This document shows positions 40,201-48,154 of a stretch of 64,000 bases of DNA, piece by piece (the stretch's first letter is position 1; each line of letters starts with the position of its first letter). This stretch comes from Stichopus chloronotus. Taxonomy: Eukaryota; Echinodermata; Holothuroidea; Aspidochirotida; Stichopodidae. The notes under the pieces are model-generated. The model made no database searches. It had not been told where the DNA came from and was given only the letters and a program-made list of their open reading frames with translations. The stretch spans positions 17,749,415 through 17,813,414 of the forward strand of contig CM037840.1 in NCBI GenBank assembly GCA_021234535.1, written 5' to 3'. The position numbers were made by a program, and so were the translations under genes.

Positions 40201-40317
40201 CCATAGCACATTCACTTATTTTGTCTTAAACTTAAGTTGAATAAAAATACCTTGCTTAGGTTTCTTTTCACCATCGTCGATAAGTTCTTCCTTATCTCCA
40301 ACTTTGTTTTTCCCCAT
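19125..40317 (-). CDS. Choline transporter-like protein, copy 1 (SLC44A2/4/5-like), complete, 20 coding exons
   Basis: Multi-pass membrane transporter of the CTL/SLC44 family (Choline_transpo domain). Vertebrate members move choline, and some move ethanolamine or thiamine pyrophosphate, at the plasma membrane or in mitochondria; the substrate here is not readable. Coding exons: 40251-40317, 31749-31797, 30924-30997, 29728-29809, 29195-29279, 28509-28658, 28009-28081, 27486-27627, 26793-26876, 26058-26170, 25785-25907, 25259-25358, 24101-24284, 23209-23450, 22954-23048, 22013-22119, 21588-21661, 20992-21157, 20535-20619, 19125-19243. They join to 2214 nt (737 residues), close to the roughly 700 residues usual for the family, with GT-AG junctions and consistent phases. 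Order: cytosolic N-terminus, TM1 (about 42-62), a large Cys-rich glycosylatable loop (63-240), then a TM bundle with [13 protein letters not shown] (about 369-381) and the signature [19 protein letters not shown] (478-496), and a cytosolic tail with [15 protein letters not shown]. The start has A at -3, G at +4 and an in-frame TGA at -9. Assignment within SLC44A2/4/5 is less certain than the family. Confidence 0.95.
20535..20619 (-). CDS. CTL copy 1, coding exon 19
   Basis: Reads [20 protein letters not shown] then VDTLFMCF, the last membrane segment with the FFSVYxMxVDTLFxCF motif. Donor gtaagt. Confidence 0.94.
20992..21157 (-). CDS. CTL copy 1, coding exon 18
   Basis: Begins [20 protein letters not shown] and ends VTYYWTPII. 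Matches the family pattern RVAVxxxVTDxxLxLGK...YYWxPI. 166 nt in both copies. Confidence 0.94.
21588..21661 (-). CDS. CTL copy 1, coding exon 17
   Basis: Reads [20 protein letters not shown] then RNIL. The IAIYGxxFCxSAxxAFxLLxRN motif is conserved. 74 nt in both copies. Confidence 0.94.
22013..22119 (-). CDS. CTL copy 1, coding exon 16
   Basis: Reads [20 protein letters not shown] and flanking residues, the conserved amphipathic CLKCCFWxLEKxxKFxNxNAY block. Over this exon 26 of 36 residues are identical to copy 2. Confidence 0.95.
22954..23048 (-). CDS. CTL copy 1, coding exon 15
   Basis: Reads [20 protein letters not shown] then [12 protein letters not shown]. YHxGSLAFGxLIxxxxQxIR is a strong family motif. 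95 nt in both copies. Confidence 0.95.
23209..23450 (-). CDS. CTL copy 1, coding exon 14 (family signature)
   Basis: Contains the CTL signature [19 protein letters not shown], then [17 protein letters not shown]. Two sequons (NDT, NTT) lie near the exon start. Acceptor ttgcag, donor gtcagt. Confidence 0.96.
24101..24284 (-). CDS. CTL copy 1, coding exon 13
   Basis: Begins [20 protein letters not shown] (family pattern PxxxFPI...), then a membrane helix and an extracellular loop with an NGT sequon. 184 nt, six shorter than copy 2 exon 58819-59008. Confidence 0.93.
25259..25358 (-). CDS. CTL copy 1, coding exon 12
   Basis: Hydrophobic helix followed by [15 protein letters not shown], one of the most conserved CTL motifs. 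100 nt. Acceptor ttgaag, donor gtaaga. Confidence 0.95.
25785..25907 (-). CDS. CTL copy 1, coding exon 11
   Basis: Begins [20 protein letters not shown] and ends [10 protein letters not shown], a loop entering the next membrane segment. 123 nt, equal to copy 2 exon 60087-60209. Confidence 0.92.
26058..26170 (-). CDS. CTL copy 1, coding exon 10
   Basis: Membrane segments around the conserved [15 protein letters not shown] motif (family pattern MRxxAGxMVW). 113 nt, the same length as 61849-61961 in copy 2. Confidence 0.94.
26793..26876 (-). CDS. CTL copy 1, coding exon 9
   Basis: Reads [20 protein letters not shown] then ASWYIIL, the run-in to the second membrane segment. Acceptor ttttcag, donor gtaagc. 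It aligns exon-for-exon with 63173-63256 in copy 2, with the same length (84 nt). Confidence 0.9.
26890..26931. repeat. ATC trinucleotide microsatellite
   Basis: Imperfect (ATC)n run in CTL copy 1 intron 8, just left of the MITE at 26939. Confidence 0.8.
26939..27187 (+). mobile_element. TTAA-flanked MITE, copy B (249 bp), in CTL copy 1 intron 8
   Basis: Terminal inverted repeats AGGCTGTATTGCATCACCC and its complement (one mismatch in 19) with TTAA on both sides (26935-26938, 27188-27191). No coding capacity. TTAA targets are typical of piggyBac-type elements, but these termini do not start with CCC, so the superfamily is open. Confidence 0.75.
27486..27627 (-). CDS. CTL copy 1, coding exon 8
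   Basis: Begins [20 protein letters not shown] after a Tyr codon split at the junction. The RCVP motif is typical of the family. The rest of the exon is a less conserved loop region with NTT and NAT sequons. Donor gtatca. Confidence 0.9.
28009..28081 (-). CDS. CTL copy 1, coding exon 7
   Basis: Reads [20 protein letters not shown] then HESV. The ERCxxYTL segment is conserved in the extracellular loop. Acceptor ctacag, donor gtaagt. Confidence 0.9.
28509..28658 (-). CDS. CTL copy 1, coding exon 6
   Basis: Fifty codons beginning [14 protein letters not shown]. Carries the CVSSCP cysteine motif and an N-glycosylation sequon (NAT, residue 127). Locally GC-richer than its introns. Donor gtaagt. 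Confidence 0.92.
29195..29279 (-). CDS. CTL copy 1, coding exon 5
   Basis: Reads [20 protein letters not shown] then [17 protein letters not shown]...C is conserved in the family. Ends in phase 0 before donor gtgagt. Confidence 0.92.
29728..29809 (-). CDS. CTL copy 1, coding exon 4
   Basis: Start of the extracellular loop: [20 protein letters not shown] then CGRDSSV. The GDP...YPTDSxGxxCG pattern is a family hallmark. Confidence 0.92.
30924..30997 (-). CDS. CTL copy 1, coding exon 3 (TM1)
   Basis: Reads [20 protein letters not shown] then FVGYL. The RGCTDIICC motif followed by a hydrophobic stretch is the first membrane segment of the family. Acceptor ctacag, donor gtaagg. Confidence 0.93.
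31749..31797 (-). CDS. CTL copy 1, coding exon 2
   Basis: Reads [16 protein letters not shown] (the Gly codon completed across the junction). The YDPxFKGPI motif is characteristic of the CTL N-terminus. Acceptor ctctag, donor gttagt; 49 nt. Confidence 0.9.
32561..33147. repeat. Nested-palindromic minisatellite, copy A
   Basis: The left part repeats a 16-mer of the type TCTCTATGTTTCGACA. The right part repeats its complement type (CATAGAGACGTCGGAA). Between them are variants of ACTTTGGCACC, then its complement GGTGCCAAAGT. The whole block is a degenerate palindrome built of short tandem units. It lies in CTL copy 1 intron 1; intron 1 starts at 40250. Confidence 0.7.
34381..34963. repeat. Nested-palindromic minisatellite, copy B
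   Basis: Same architecture and nearly the same length as 32561-33147: TCTCTATGTTTTGACA units on the left, ACTTTGGCGCC units turning into GGCGCCAAAGT in the middle, and CATAGAGACGTCGGAA units on the right. A short burst of right-type units also occurs near the left end (about 34458-34490). The open frames across it are translations of the repeat. Confidence 0.7.
35484..37803. repeat. Repeat element with a tandem array of DR1-containing units, in CTL copy 1 intron 1
   Basis: Bounded by perfect inverted GATTCCTTGCC (35484-35494) and GGCAAGGAATC (37793-37803). Units of roughly 140-160 bp recur, each with GACCCCAAATGACC, AACAATAGGGATCAT, GCCAAGTATGAGATC and TTGAGATATCGTGTTTAC. Three carry the exact 13-mer TGACCTTTGACCT (37308-37320, 37448-37460, 37604-37616). 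Three have one change (35618-35630, 35776-35788, 37044-37056). A stretch at 35830-37000 lacks recognisable units. The right end has an (AC)n tract and a hairpin (37778-37803), followed by CTAA, which also resembles a Helitron 3' end. Confidence 0.65.
37728..37761. repeat. (AC)n / (CATA)n microsatellite
   Basis: CACATACATACATACACACA followed by further AC repeats, forming the tail of the DR1-array element. Confidence 0.85.
40251..40317 (-). CDS. CTL copy 1, coding exon 1 (start codon)
   Basis: Reads [20 protein letters not shown] then KQ and the first base of a Gly codon, followed by donor gtattt. The charged N-terminus is typical of CTL2/4/5-type proteins. Intron 1, at 8.4 kb, is by far the longest of the gene. 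Confidence 0.88.
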
Positions 40318-43300
40318 TTTAAGTCAGTTGTGAATGTATTAGACCTATAATCAAATTTATTTCCTCGATAAATCCTTCTACCGACTCTTGTCAGAACTTT
40401 ATGTTCAGTAGCAAAAGGTACACGCAGCCAATTGGCCTGATAGTGATGATCGTACCTAAACCACTTTTCCAGGGGAAAAATTAACATAACAAAGGGGAGA
40501 GTACGTCATCATGTAAACTTGCAACACCGTTGCTACAACTTGCTAGGTTCTGCACAATGGCAGTATTACGCAACAATTTGGACAACTGGTGGAACAAAGG
40601 AAATAGAACGTCAGCTTTCAATAGGATCCCGTACAAAACTATATCGATTGATAAAGTGGAGACAATCTTTCTGGCTCGCTTTGCAAAACATTAAATAACT
40701 GTTTTCGACTTATTTCACACAAATTGTAGAAACATGAAAACAGAGGGATTCTGAATTATCACCATAGTGAGTAATTACAGTATTAAAATAATTGAACTAG
40801 ATAGTGCAACATATTGGTTGCTGAAGACTAGTGTAAATCTTTTTTCTCTCAATTGCTCCTCAAGGTAGCATTAGGCTCAAGATGCCTCTTAGCAACAGAG
40901 AAATCATGTTGTAGCATCTGTCAAGGACACGACTTATGTAGCTTCAGAGGAAGTACTCTCATCACGTACTTGCTATACGTTGCATTGATAGTGCTAAAAA
41001 TAATCATTGACCAAACAGAAGTGAGAACAGCAGTTAAAATGTTGTTGTTCAATCGATGAAAAAAAAAAAGATGTTTATTTAGTTCTTTTCAGGGGAAAAT
41101 GTCAACTCTGAAAAACGGTCTATCAAAACATTTAGTTCTCTCATAGTGAAGAAGGAAATTTTTGTCGGGAGGAAGGTGGGGGGGGGGGGTTGAACCCGGT
41201 GGATTGTGAGGGGAGGTCTAAAGGATCGAAGGGTTTTAAGGACTTTGCGGCTCTTATATGCTATTTAGTGGCAACAATATCTGAATTTGTGCGAATTTTT
41301 TATTTTGTTTCTTGGCTAATGTACCAAATATGAACTTTATATACTTTGTTAGAGAAAATACACAAATGTTGTTTGGAGGGGACTCTAGCCCACTCCGTCG
41401 ACGTAGGTGGCATTGCTAGAATTTTGCTTCGGGGGGGGGGGGCGGAGCACATTAATTATAAGGCCTCAACGTAGAAATCTGATTGTTATTAAAAAAGAAA
41501 ATGATAGTGACAGGAAACACTATCTAATCGGAGCACCACCATTTTGGAGCCTACCAGGAAATGAATATTTGGAAAATACCTCCTAGATCGCCGGAAATCG
41601 CTCTTTAGATGTTAAACAAAAACTTAGCTCCCGGAAATGGTGCTGTTAGTATTTTATTGGGAGTTTCTCTTTAAAGCCTGGTGAGATATGTATGGACACT
41701 TTCCAATTATACTAAGATACTTGCTTCTGTTTTAAAGGTTGAATCATTCACAGGATGCCGATGAAACTAAAACCACACAAGCTTGCATTTTGCTTTACCT
41801 TCTTTTTCTAGTCCTTCTCATTCTTTGTCTTCCTAAGTTTTGTTCTTCTTTTGTCATCCCCTTTTTTCACCACGGGAAGCGGGGAGGGGGAATTGCCCGC
41901 GTGAAAGGCTTTGTACCTCCGACCAGGAGAAAGCATCCGTAGATCTTCGGTTAAGGTCCAAATCCAAGCGATTTTGTGCATTTTAGAGGATAGCGATCAC
42001 ATATTACTGACTCTACATATACACTCCTGCCCGCCCGCCCTCCTTCATCTGCTGCCATAAACTAGGATCCTATATTTGATATAAATTTGCCGAAAAGCAA
42101 ATTAATAGGGTAATACGATCGACAGTTATTCATATTAAAGTTGTCTCTGACGACATTGCTTCTTCTGCATAAATCTAAATATTGGGAGAACATTTGGTAT
42201 TATGTTCCCCACTAAAGATATTGCGAGGGACATTTTGCCCTATCCCTGAGGATCGTCGCCCATGCCTGTGGAAAAAAAAAAAAAACTACCAACTACCAAG
42301 ATAATAAATCCTTCAAGAAGCACACATTTCGGTGACAATTTAGAACACAGGTACCAACGCAGTGTGAGGGAGGGGACCTGGATTATAACTTCTGTCCTAT
42401 CAGTGGTGTAAACAGACTTTTGAATCAGAGAGAGGGTGGAGGGGGGGGGGATGGATGAAGTGAGGGGCAACCAGCATATGACTCCATTTCTGCAAAAGGG
42501 CCACCATCGTTTGTCACGAAGCATACAGAAAATTTGTGATAAAAATGTCTCTAAGATTGCAGGACCGCACCTCCAAGTCTCTCTGGCTTGATTTCCTCTC
42601 TTGGAAACGGAGGGGAAAGGGAGAGGCTAACCATTTTCTCGGCATGCTACTCGCCAGCAAATGCCTAGGCGTGTTATGTTGGGAACCCCAAGATTGTGCC
42701 CCTTCCATTCCCTCCCCGATGGCAAAGGCTGTTTACATCACTGCAACAAAATTCTTTTCCATGAGAGGAAAGAAACTGACCTAATCGATTGAAAGTTTTG
42801 CCGTTTAATTTTTTCTGCGGACGCCAAGGCAAGTCGCCAGTCCCCTCCGTTGGGCATATTTGGGTATTTTTTAATGTTTGTTTGATATTGCTAGTATTTG
42901 CTTAGTTTAATGCGGTAGACCTTTTCAGCTACAAGCGCCATTTCTAGCGACGTGGGTATGTATTTTGTGCCATTTTTTTCCCGCCTCTCGCCAGTCTTTG
43001 CTATCTTTTACTTACCATGTCCTTTCTATTCCATGCTGATATAAAGGTACTTTAAACATATTATGATTTCCTAATCTTAGGCTGATCATTTGGCCATTGT
43101 CACTTCTGCATAAACAAACACCCTTCCCAATGTGTTTGAACGTAAACATTTCAGAGAAACATCGGCCTGACCAGTCCCGCCTACTTTTGAAGTGACTGCA
43201 AGTATATGATATGTTAGGTTAAACTAGAGACAGTCATCAATCATGGTCCACTCTGGAAGCCTGTACTTATTCAGTCATAAAATTATATGTAATTAAAGTT

Positions 43301-44197
43301 AGTCAAATTTTGGATGAGCACCAGATCTATGCATGGGAAGGGTGAGATCAACAAGGCGGAGGGAGGGAAATCTGAGGAGTAAATACCCTACTAGGCTTCA
43401 CCCCATCCCCACCCAGGGAAATTCAATGTGGACTGAGTTCAATGCTTACTAAGTCGCCAGAAATGTCAGTATACTTTGCGTGGACTGTTTAGGTATGTGG
43501 ACTGTTAATGGAGACACATACAGTGATCTCATCGTAGCGACTTAATGTTCTTACACCATCTGTGACATCTACACTCTAGAAACCGTTGGAAACATACTAC
43601 TTTTACCCGAGGTTGTTTACATTTGCCTCCTACTGCGCTGTTGGGAAAAGAAGCCAAATTTGTCCAAAAAAGTACCCTCGTCTCAGCAGAGCTCATACGT
43701 ACCCAGCAGTTTCTAGAGTAGTATCTTTCCCTAAATTTTCACGTGTTTTAAAATTAATTTTTTACACTTATATTGCATAGACTGCCATCGCCCCCAAGCT
43801 TGAAAAGTGACGTCGTTAGTGTTTTTTTTTTTTTATGGACTGATAACGAAACTTAGTGAGACTCATCCTAGGCTTAGGCAACGCAGGCGAATGTATGTAT
43901 TGTAACATGATGTCTAGTAGTAAGAAGAATCAATGATGTTTAGTGTGTCATCCCAGCCCCTAGTTCTTTGGTCATCCCCAGACTTAACTCTAACAGCAGG
44001 CCCCTAGCCAGCCAGTGGCTCACGGAGGTGTGTGACGACCACTGTGCACACCGTGTGAAAGATCGATAGAAAAGAAAATTTCTGCCATGACTGGGGGAAA
44101 AGTAATAAAAAACTCAATATTGAAAGTTTCTTTTCTGTAACTTTCTTCTCTAATTTGCGGGGTAGGCGCGCTTTCATCTGCAGTTACCTGTTGACAC
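40318..44197. other. Upstream of CTL copy 1 and intergenic
   Basis: A CCAAT box on the minus strand (40430-40434) lies 113 bp above the CTL start. No TATA box or CpG-rich block was clear, and an upstream non-coding exon cannot be excluded. Beyond about 41100 there are G-tracts and transposon-edge-like motifs but no gene. Confidence 0.35.
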
Positions 44198-45089
44198 TCT
44201 GACACTTACCTTAAGCTCTGTTTACTTGACACGCGTATTGCGGAACGAGGAATGCTGAACGCGGAAAGGATCCGCGTGCCCAATAAACACCCCACGCGGA
44301 TCGTTCCGCAATCCGCGTACATCTGTGTGGTATTTGAGGTAGGCTATAGCTCCATGTGAATCGGAGGTGAGTCAAGATCTCTATACCAAGGGCCAATATG
44401 TTGGGCCTTCGTTGTTTTACCAGTGTCATCACGCCATGATGTAACCAGTCAAATATATGCATGGGGTCTTTTAAATACAAACTGATAGGGAATAACTTGC
44501 AGAATACCTCATCAAATTTTGAGAAAAGGGTTTGCGATTGAGAAGTTTCCAGGGATCCATGTTGTCAGGTGGGAGGGAGAAGAGCAGGGGGCAGGCAAGT
44601 TGATAAGTTACATGCCTGCCAATGTTACCCCAAGCTGCTTTGGGTCATTTAGAAGTTTTTCATGGATGACTATAGCCCAGTGGATAAAGATATGAAACTG
44701 ATAGACATACTACTTATTGACTGGAAGTTAATTGGTTCATAGTACTTAAGTTTCAGTCATTTTTCCATTGTTGTGAGAAGTTATCACAATAAAACATAAA
44801 AAACCTGCCAAAGTTCCCCCGTTTTATCAGTATATGGTACGACGTAGTATGGGAAGTCCGGGGAATGTGGAGAAATCCTACTGGAAGCTATACACGGTGT
44901 CCACGTGGTCACCAATACGCGCGCGGATTGCGGAAAGAATTCGACATGGAGAATTCGATGCGCAATCCACGTGCGATGGTTCCGCAATCGACGTGCCCAA
45001 TAAACAGGTCATTGGAAAAACAAAAAAAAAGAATTCTTTCCGCGTTCCGCAATACGCGTGTTAAGTAAACACAGCTTTAGTCTGACACT
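44198..45089. mobile_element. Long-TIR element with 9-bp flanking repeat (Mutator-like candidate)
   Basis: The right end, read inward, is AAAGCTGTGTTTACTTAACA and on to ACGCGTATTGCGGAACG (45044-45079). The left end is nearly the same (44213-44249, three or so mismatches). Subterminal blocks recur in both arms (GTGCCCAATAAACA, CCGCAAT and ATTGCGGA). TCTGACACT occurs at 44198-44206 and 45081-45089, a 9-bp duplication as made by Mutator-like elements. Three extra bases separate the left repeat from the inverted repeat. About 530 bp in the middle show nothing recognisable. Confidence 0.6.
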
Positions 45090-45481
45090 CGTTTCATACA
45101 TGGTGATTGTGTGAAGGTTTTACAGTTAGGCTATTCCTTTTTCGTGTGGCTATATGATTCTGAAGAAACTGAATCGACAACATAAGAAGTCTTCGTTTTG
45201 TTACTGTTTGGAAGATTCTAAATTCATCATCATAGATCATGTAACGACAATTTTTTGAGTTCATTTCCATGAGGTCGACCTCCCCCCCCCCACTCGGCTT
45301 CACTTTGCCTCTGGCTTGACGCAAGACGATGATTTTACTTCGCACCAGGGATGATACGCATCGGTTGGGGCAGAGCGCCGGAAAATTGTCTCAAAAACTC
45401 CCTCAGATCGCAGGATATTGCCTTTCTGACGCCTTTTTCACTCTTGCAAGGACCCCACAATGGTTGTTGAAGAACGGAATG

Positions 45482-46223
45482 CAGTGGCGGCGCTGGGGGG
45501 GGGGGGGCATGAGGGGGCATTTGCCCCTCCAGATTGTTTCCTTGCCCCCCAGTTGCTCGCACCGTTCCCAATCAGATCTTGTACTCATCCAAAATTAATC
45601 ACAAAACTATGTATTGGCATTGGACTGAATAAGAACAGCTTCCGGGGAACCATGATTGATTAATGCCTAATTTATGTTTCACAGGCTGCCAGTTTTCATA
45701 TCATGACCGTAGCCACTTCAACAGTAGGTCAGCCTGGTCAGACCAATTTTCTCTGGAATGTTTACCATCCAGCATAAGGGAAGGGTGGGTATGTGGTTGT
45801 TTTCCTAAATATAGGAATGTCGTTGTTTTCCTAAATATAGGAATGGAATGGAAGTGTATGTAGCATATGTGTGTGTGTGTGCGTGTGTGTACTCGGTGGT
45901 ACCTCGTAAATGTGAAATGGTACTCCCAAAGAAAAAAGTTGGGAACCTTGGAGTACGGTCAACCGAAAAAATAAATAATATAAAAATAAATAATATACCT
46001 CTCTTGGGGCTTAATTTTCCACCCAGAGATATGCTAAAACCTCAGAACTTCAGGGGGACCCTGGCCCCCACGGGGCTTTGCCCCTGGATCCCACCAGGGG
46101 CCCCACCCGCAAGGCCTCACGATCCGCGCTCGATTTCGCGCAGCGCGCAAAAATCTTTGCCCCCCAACATTTTCCTCTGCCCTCAGTTTGCCCCCCAAGT
46201 CTGACATCCTGGCGCCGCCACTG
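45482..46223. mobile_element. hAT-like non-autonomous element, 742 bp
   Basis: Ends are CAGTGGCGGCGC at the left (45482-45493) and its exact complement at the right (46212-46223). The left terminus runs into a G-tract, and GGGGCA/TGCCCC pieces recur near both ends. Flanks ACGGAATG and AGGGAAAG match at 6 of 8 positions, a plausible aged 8-bp duplication. A (GT)n run sits near 45869-45890. No coding potential is seen. Confidence 0.6.
45866..45890. repeat. (GT)n microsatellite
   Basis: Interrupted GT run inside the hAT-like element at 45482-46223. Confidence 0.8.
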
Positions 46224-46247
46224 AGGGAAAGGGACATGAATGTAAAA

Positions 46248-46295
46248 TTTTTTAACCATAAATGTTATACTAATAATAAGTGTAATAATTTTCAA
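46248..46295. repeat. Single unit of the 47927-48154 minisatellite
   Basis: TTTTTTAACCATAAATGTTA followed by AATAAGTGTAATAATTTT matches one 48-bp higher-order unit. It lies 25 bp right of the hAT-like element end at 46223. Confidence 0.6.
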
Positions 46296-46929
46296 CAGGG
46301 TTGTTTGATTTACATCACTTTTTTACTGTTCCACTTTTTATTTGAAAAATTGCTTCAGATAACTAAAATAAGCTTTCCAAACCACCAATTTTGTAAGAAT
46401 GAATACTGTAATTGATTGCACAGGTAAGACATCCATGACCTCAGCTGTCTGTGGTACAAGAATTAGATCTAGATCATTGGAACCAGACACAGGCCTACAC
46501 TGTAGTACATTCACCCACAAGAGTTCCAGGCTCACTTTGCAGGAATTTGTTGCAAAACTACCAAAACAGTAATGTCATGCACAGTAGTTTGCTACATCTT
46601 GATGCCATGGTAGTGGAAGTAATAGCATGCAGATGAAATAATTATTAAAGGCATGCATGCTGTTCACTGCAGTTTTTGATTGTCATGGTTTCTAGTTTGC
46701 TATGTATGGAATCAATTGAGACTTTAAAGGTAGGATGTTCCTTAGTTTGGTTCCAGCACAACTCAGTGTTGACGGACCATTCCTTTGGTTCATCTGGGAT
46801 GGGGGACGGGGGTGGGGTGGATGAGGCTTAATGTTGACTTCCATCCACTGGATGGGGACGAAAATAGCAATCTCTGAAGCAAGATAGCTAGCATTATAAG
46901 TTGTGTCCCTTGAACGCAAGTAGTTGGAG

Positions 46930-47640
46930 CAGGGAGCTGTTATTTAGATGGAGGCAGTACGCTTTGAAGTGAGGTTCGTGCCGCCAAGGTCATAACTTAA
47001 TCTGTTCTTTGTGTAGTAACTGAAATTTCTAAGGACTTACACCGGATTACCAGATAAACACAATAACAGCTCTGTCGTCTGCTACGGCAACAGAACTTCA
47101 CTTTGACTTTCCCTACTGCTACAACATTGCCAGTCGTCACGAAAATAAATGCTTTTTTCGGCCTGTCGACGCTCGGCGACTCGTATGACCATCCAATATT
47201 TGGATTGTTTATCAAACCATGAGAAAGAATCGATATCTCGCCATTTCTGGAAACTTGAGGAAACTTCTCCGCTATTTGTCAAAAACATAGACTTTTGCCT
47301 CTGTAGCTCATTTGCATGCGCTAACTTCTAAAAGAACGGGCTAAAGGTAATCATTCATTTCTATTAAACAGTCGTTTTGAGTTGCGTGCCATCTGCTCTT
47401 TAAGAAATGACGGTACAAACCTACATATCAAAGCATTGTTCGGAGCGATCTTCTTGTTCAAGAATTAGTTGACGTCAATGACGGGTCTAGGTAAATTGTA
47501 TTGAACTGCTAACGTCGAATAAGGGAAAGAAATATCTTTGAGCTAATTGCACAGCTTATCATCACTCAATTGGGGGGATCTTAAAGTATTAGCATTAAGT
47601 TAATTTTCCGTACTCTCTCCATCTAAATAACAGCTCCCTG
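46930..47640. mobile_element. hAT-like MITE, 711 bp, with perfect 24-bp terminal inverted repeats
   Basis: 46930-46953 and 47617-47640 are exact complements; the terminus begins CAGGGAGCTGTTATTTAG. GTTGGAG abuts both ends (46923-46929 and 47641-47647). CAG-starting termini and a 7-8 bp duplication fit hAT. Identical arms suggest fairly recent movement. No transposase inside. Confidence 0.72.
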
Positions 47641-47926
47641 GTTGGAGGAATTTGCGTCCCTGGGTGAAAACTTGCGTCCAGGACGCAGGATCCTGCGTTT
47701 GTAAAAATACTGGATTGAGGCACCAGATCCTAGGTTTAATTAGCCTGTGAAGTATTCTGAATGTAATGTAGGGGTGAGTATACATGCATGCAAGATAATT
47801 TTGGCAACAATAAGGTCGAAGCTATCAAACTGAAATGTGATTTTGAAAAGATGAAAAAAATCCGAGTTAAATAAAAAAAAAAATCAGATTTTTTTATTTT
47901 AAAAAAGAAAAAAGTCAACTACCCTG

Positions 47927-48154
47927 ATTTTTAACCATAAATGTTATACCTCCCATAAATGTAGTAATTTTTGACCATAAATGTTACACCCACCATAAGT
48001 GTAATAATTTTTAACCATAAATGTTACACCTACCGTAAATGTAGTAATTTTTGACCATATATATTATACCCACCATAAGTGTAACAACATCTAACACTAA
48101 ATGTAACAACTGACTCACCATAAAAGTAACAATTTTAACCATAAATGTAATAAT
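47927..48154. repeat. Minisatellite of ACCATAAATGTTA-type units
   Basis: Alternating half-units of about 24 bp (TTTTTAACCATAAATGTTA and ACCCACCATAAGTGTAATAA) make a higher-order period near 48 bp, repeated about four to five times with drift. Confidence 0.7.
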
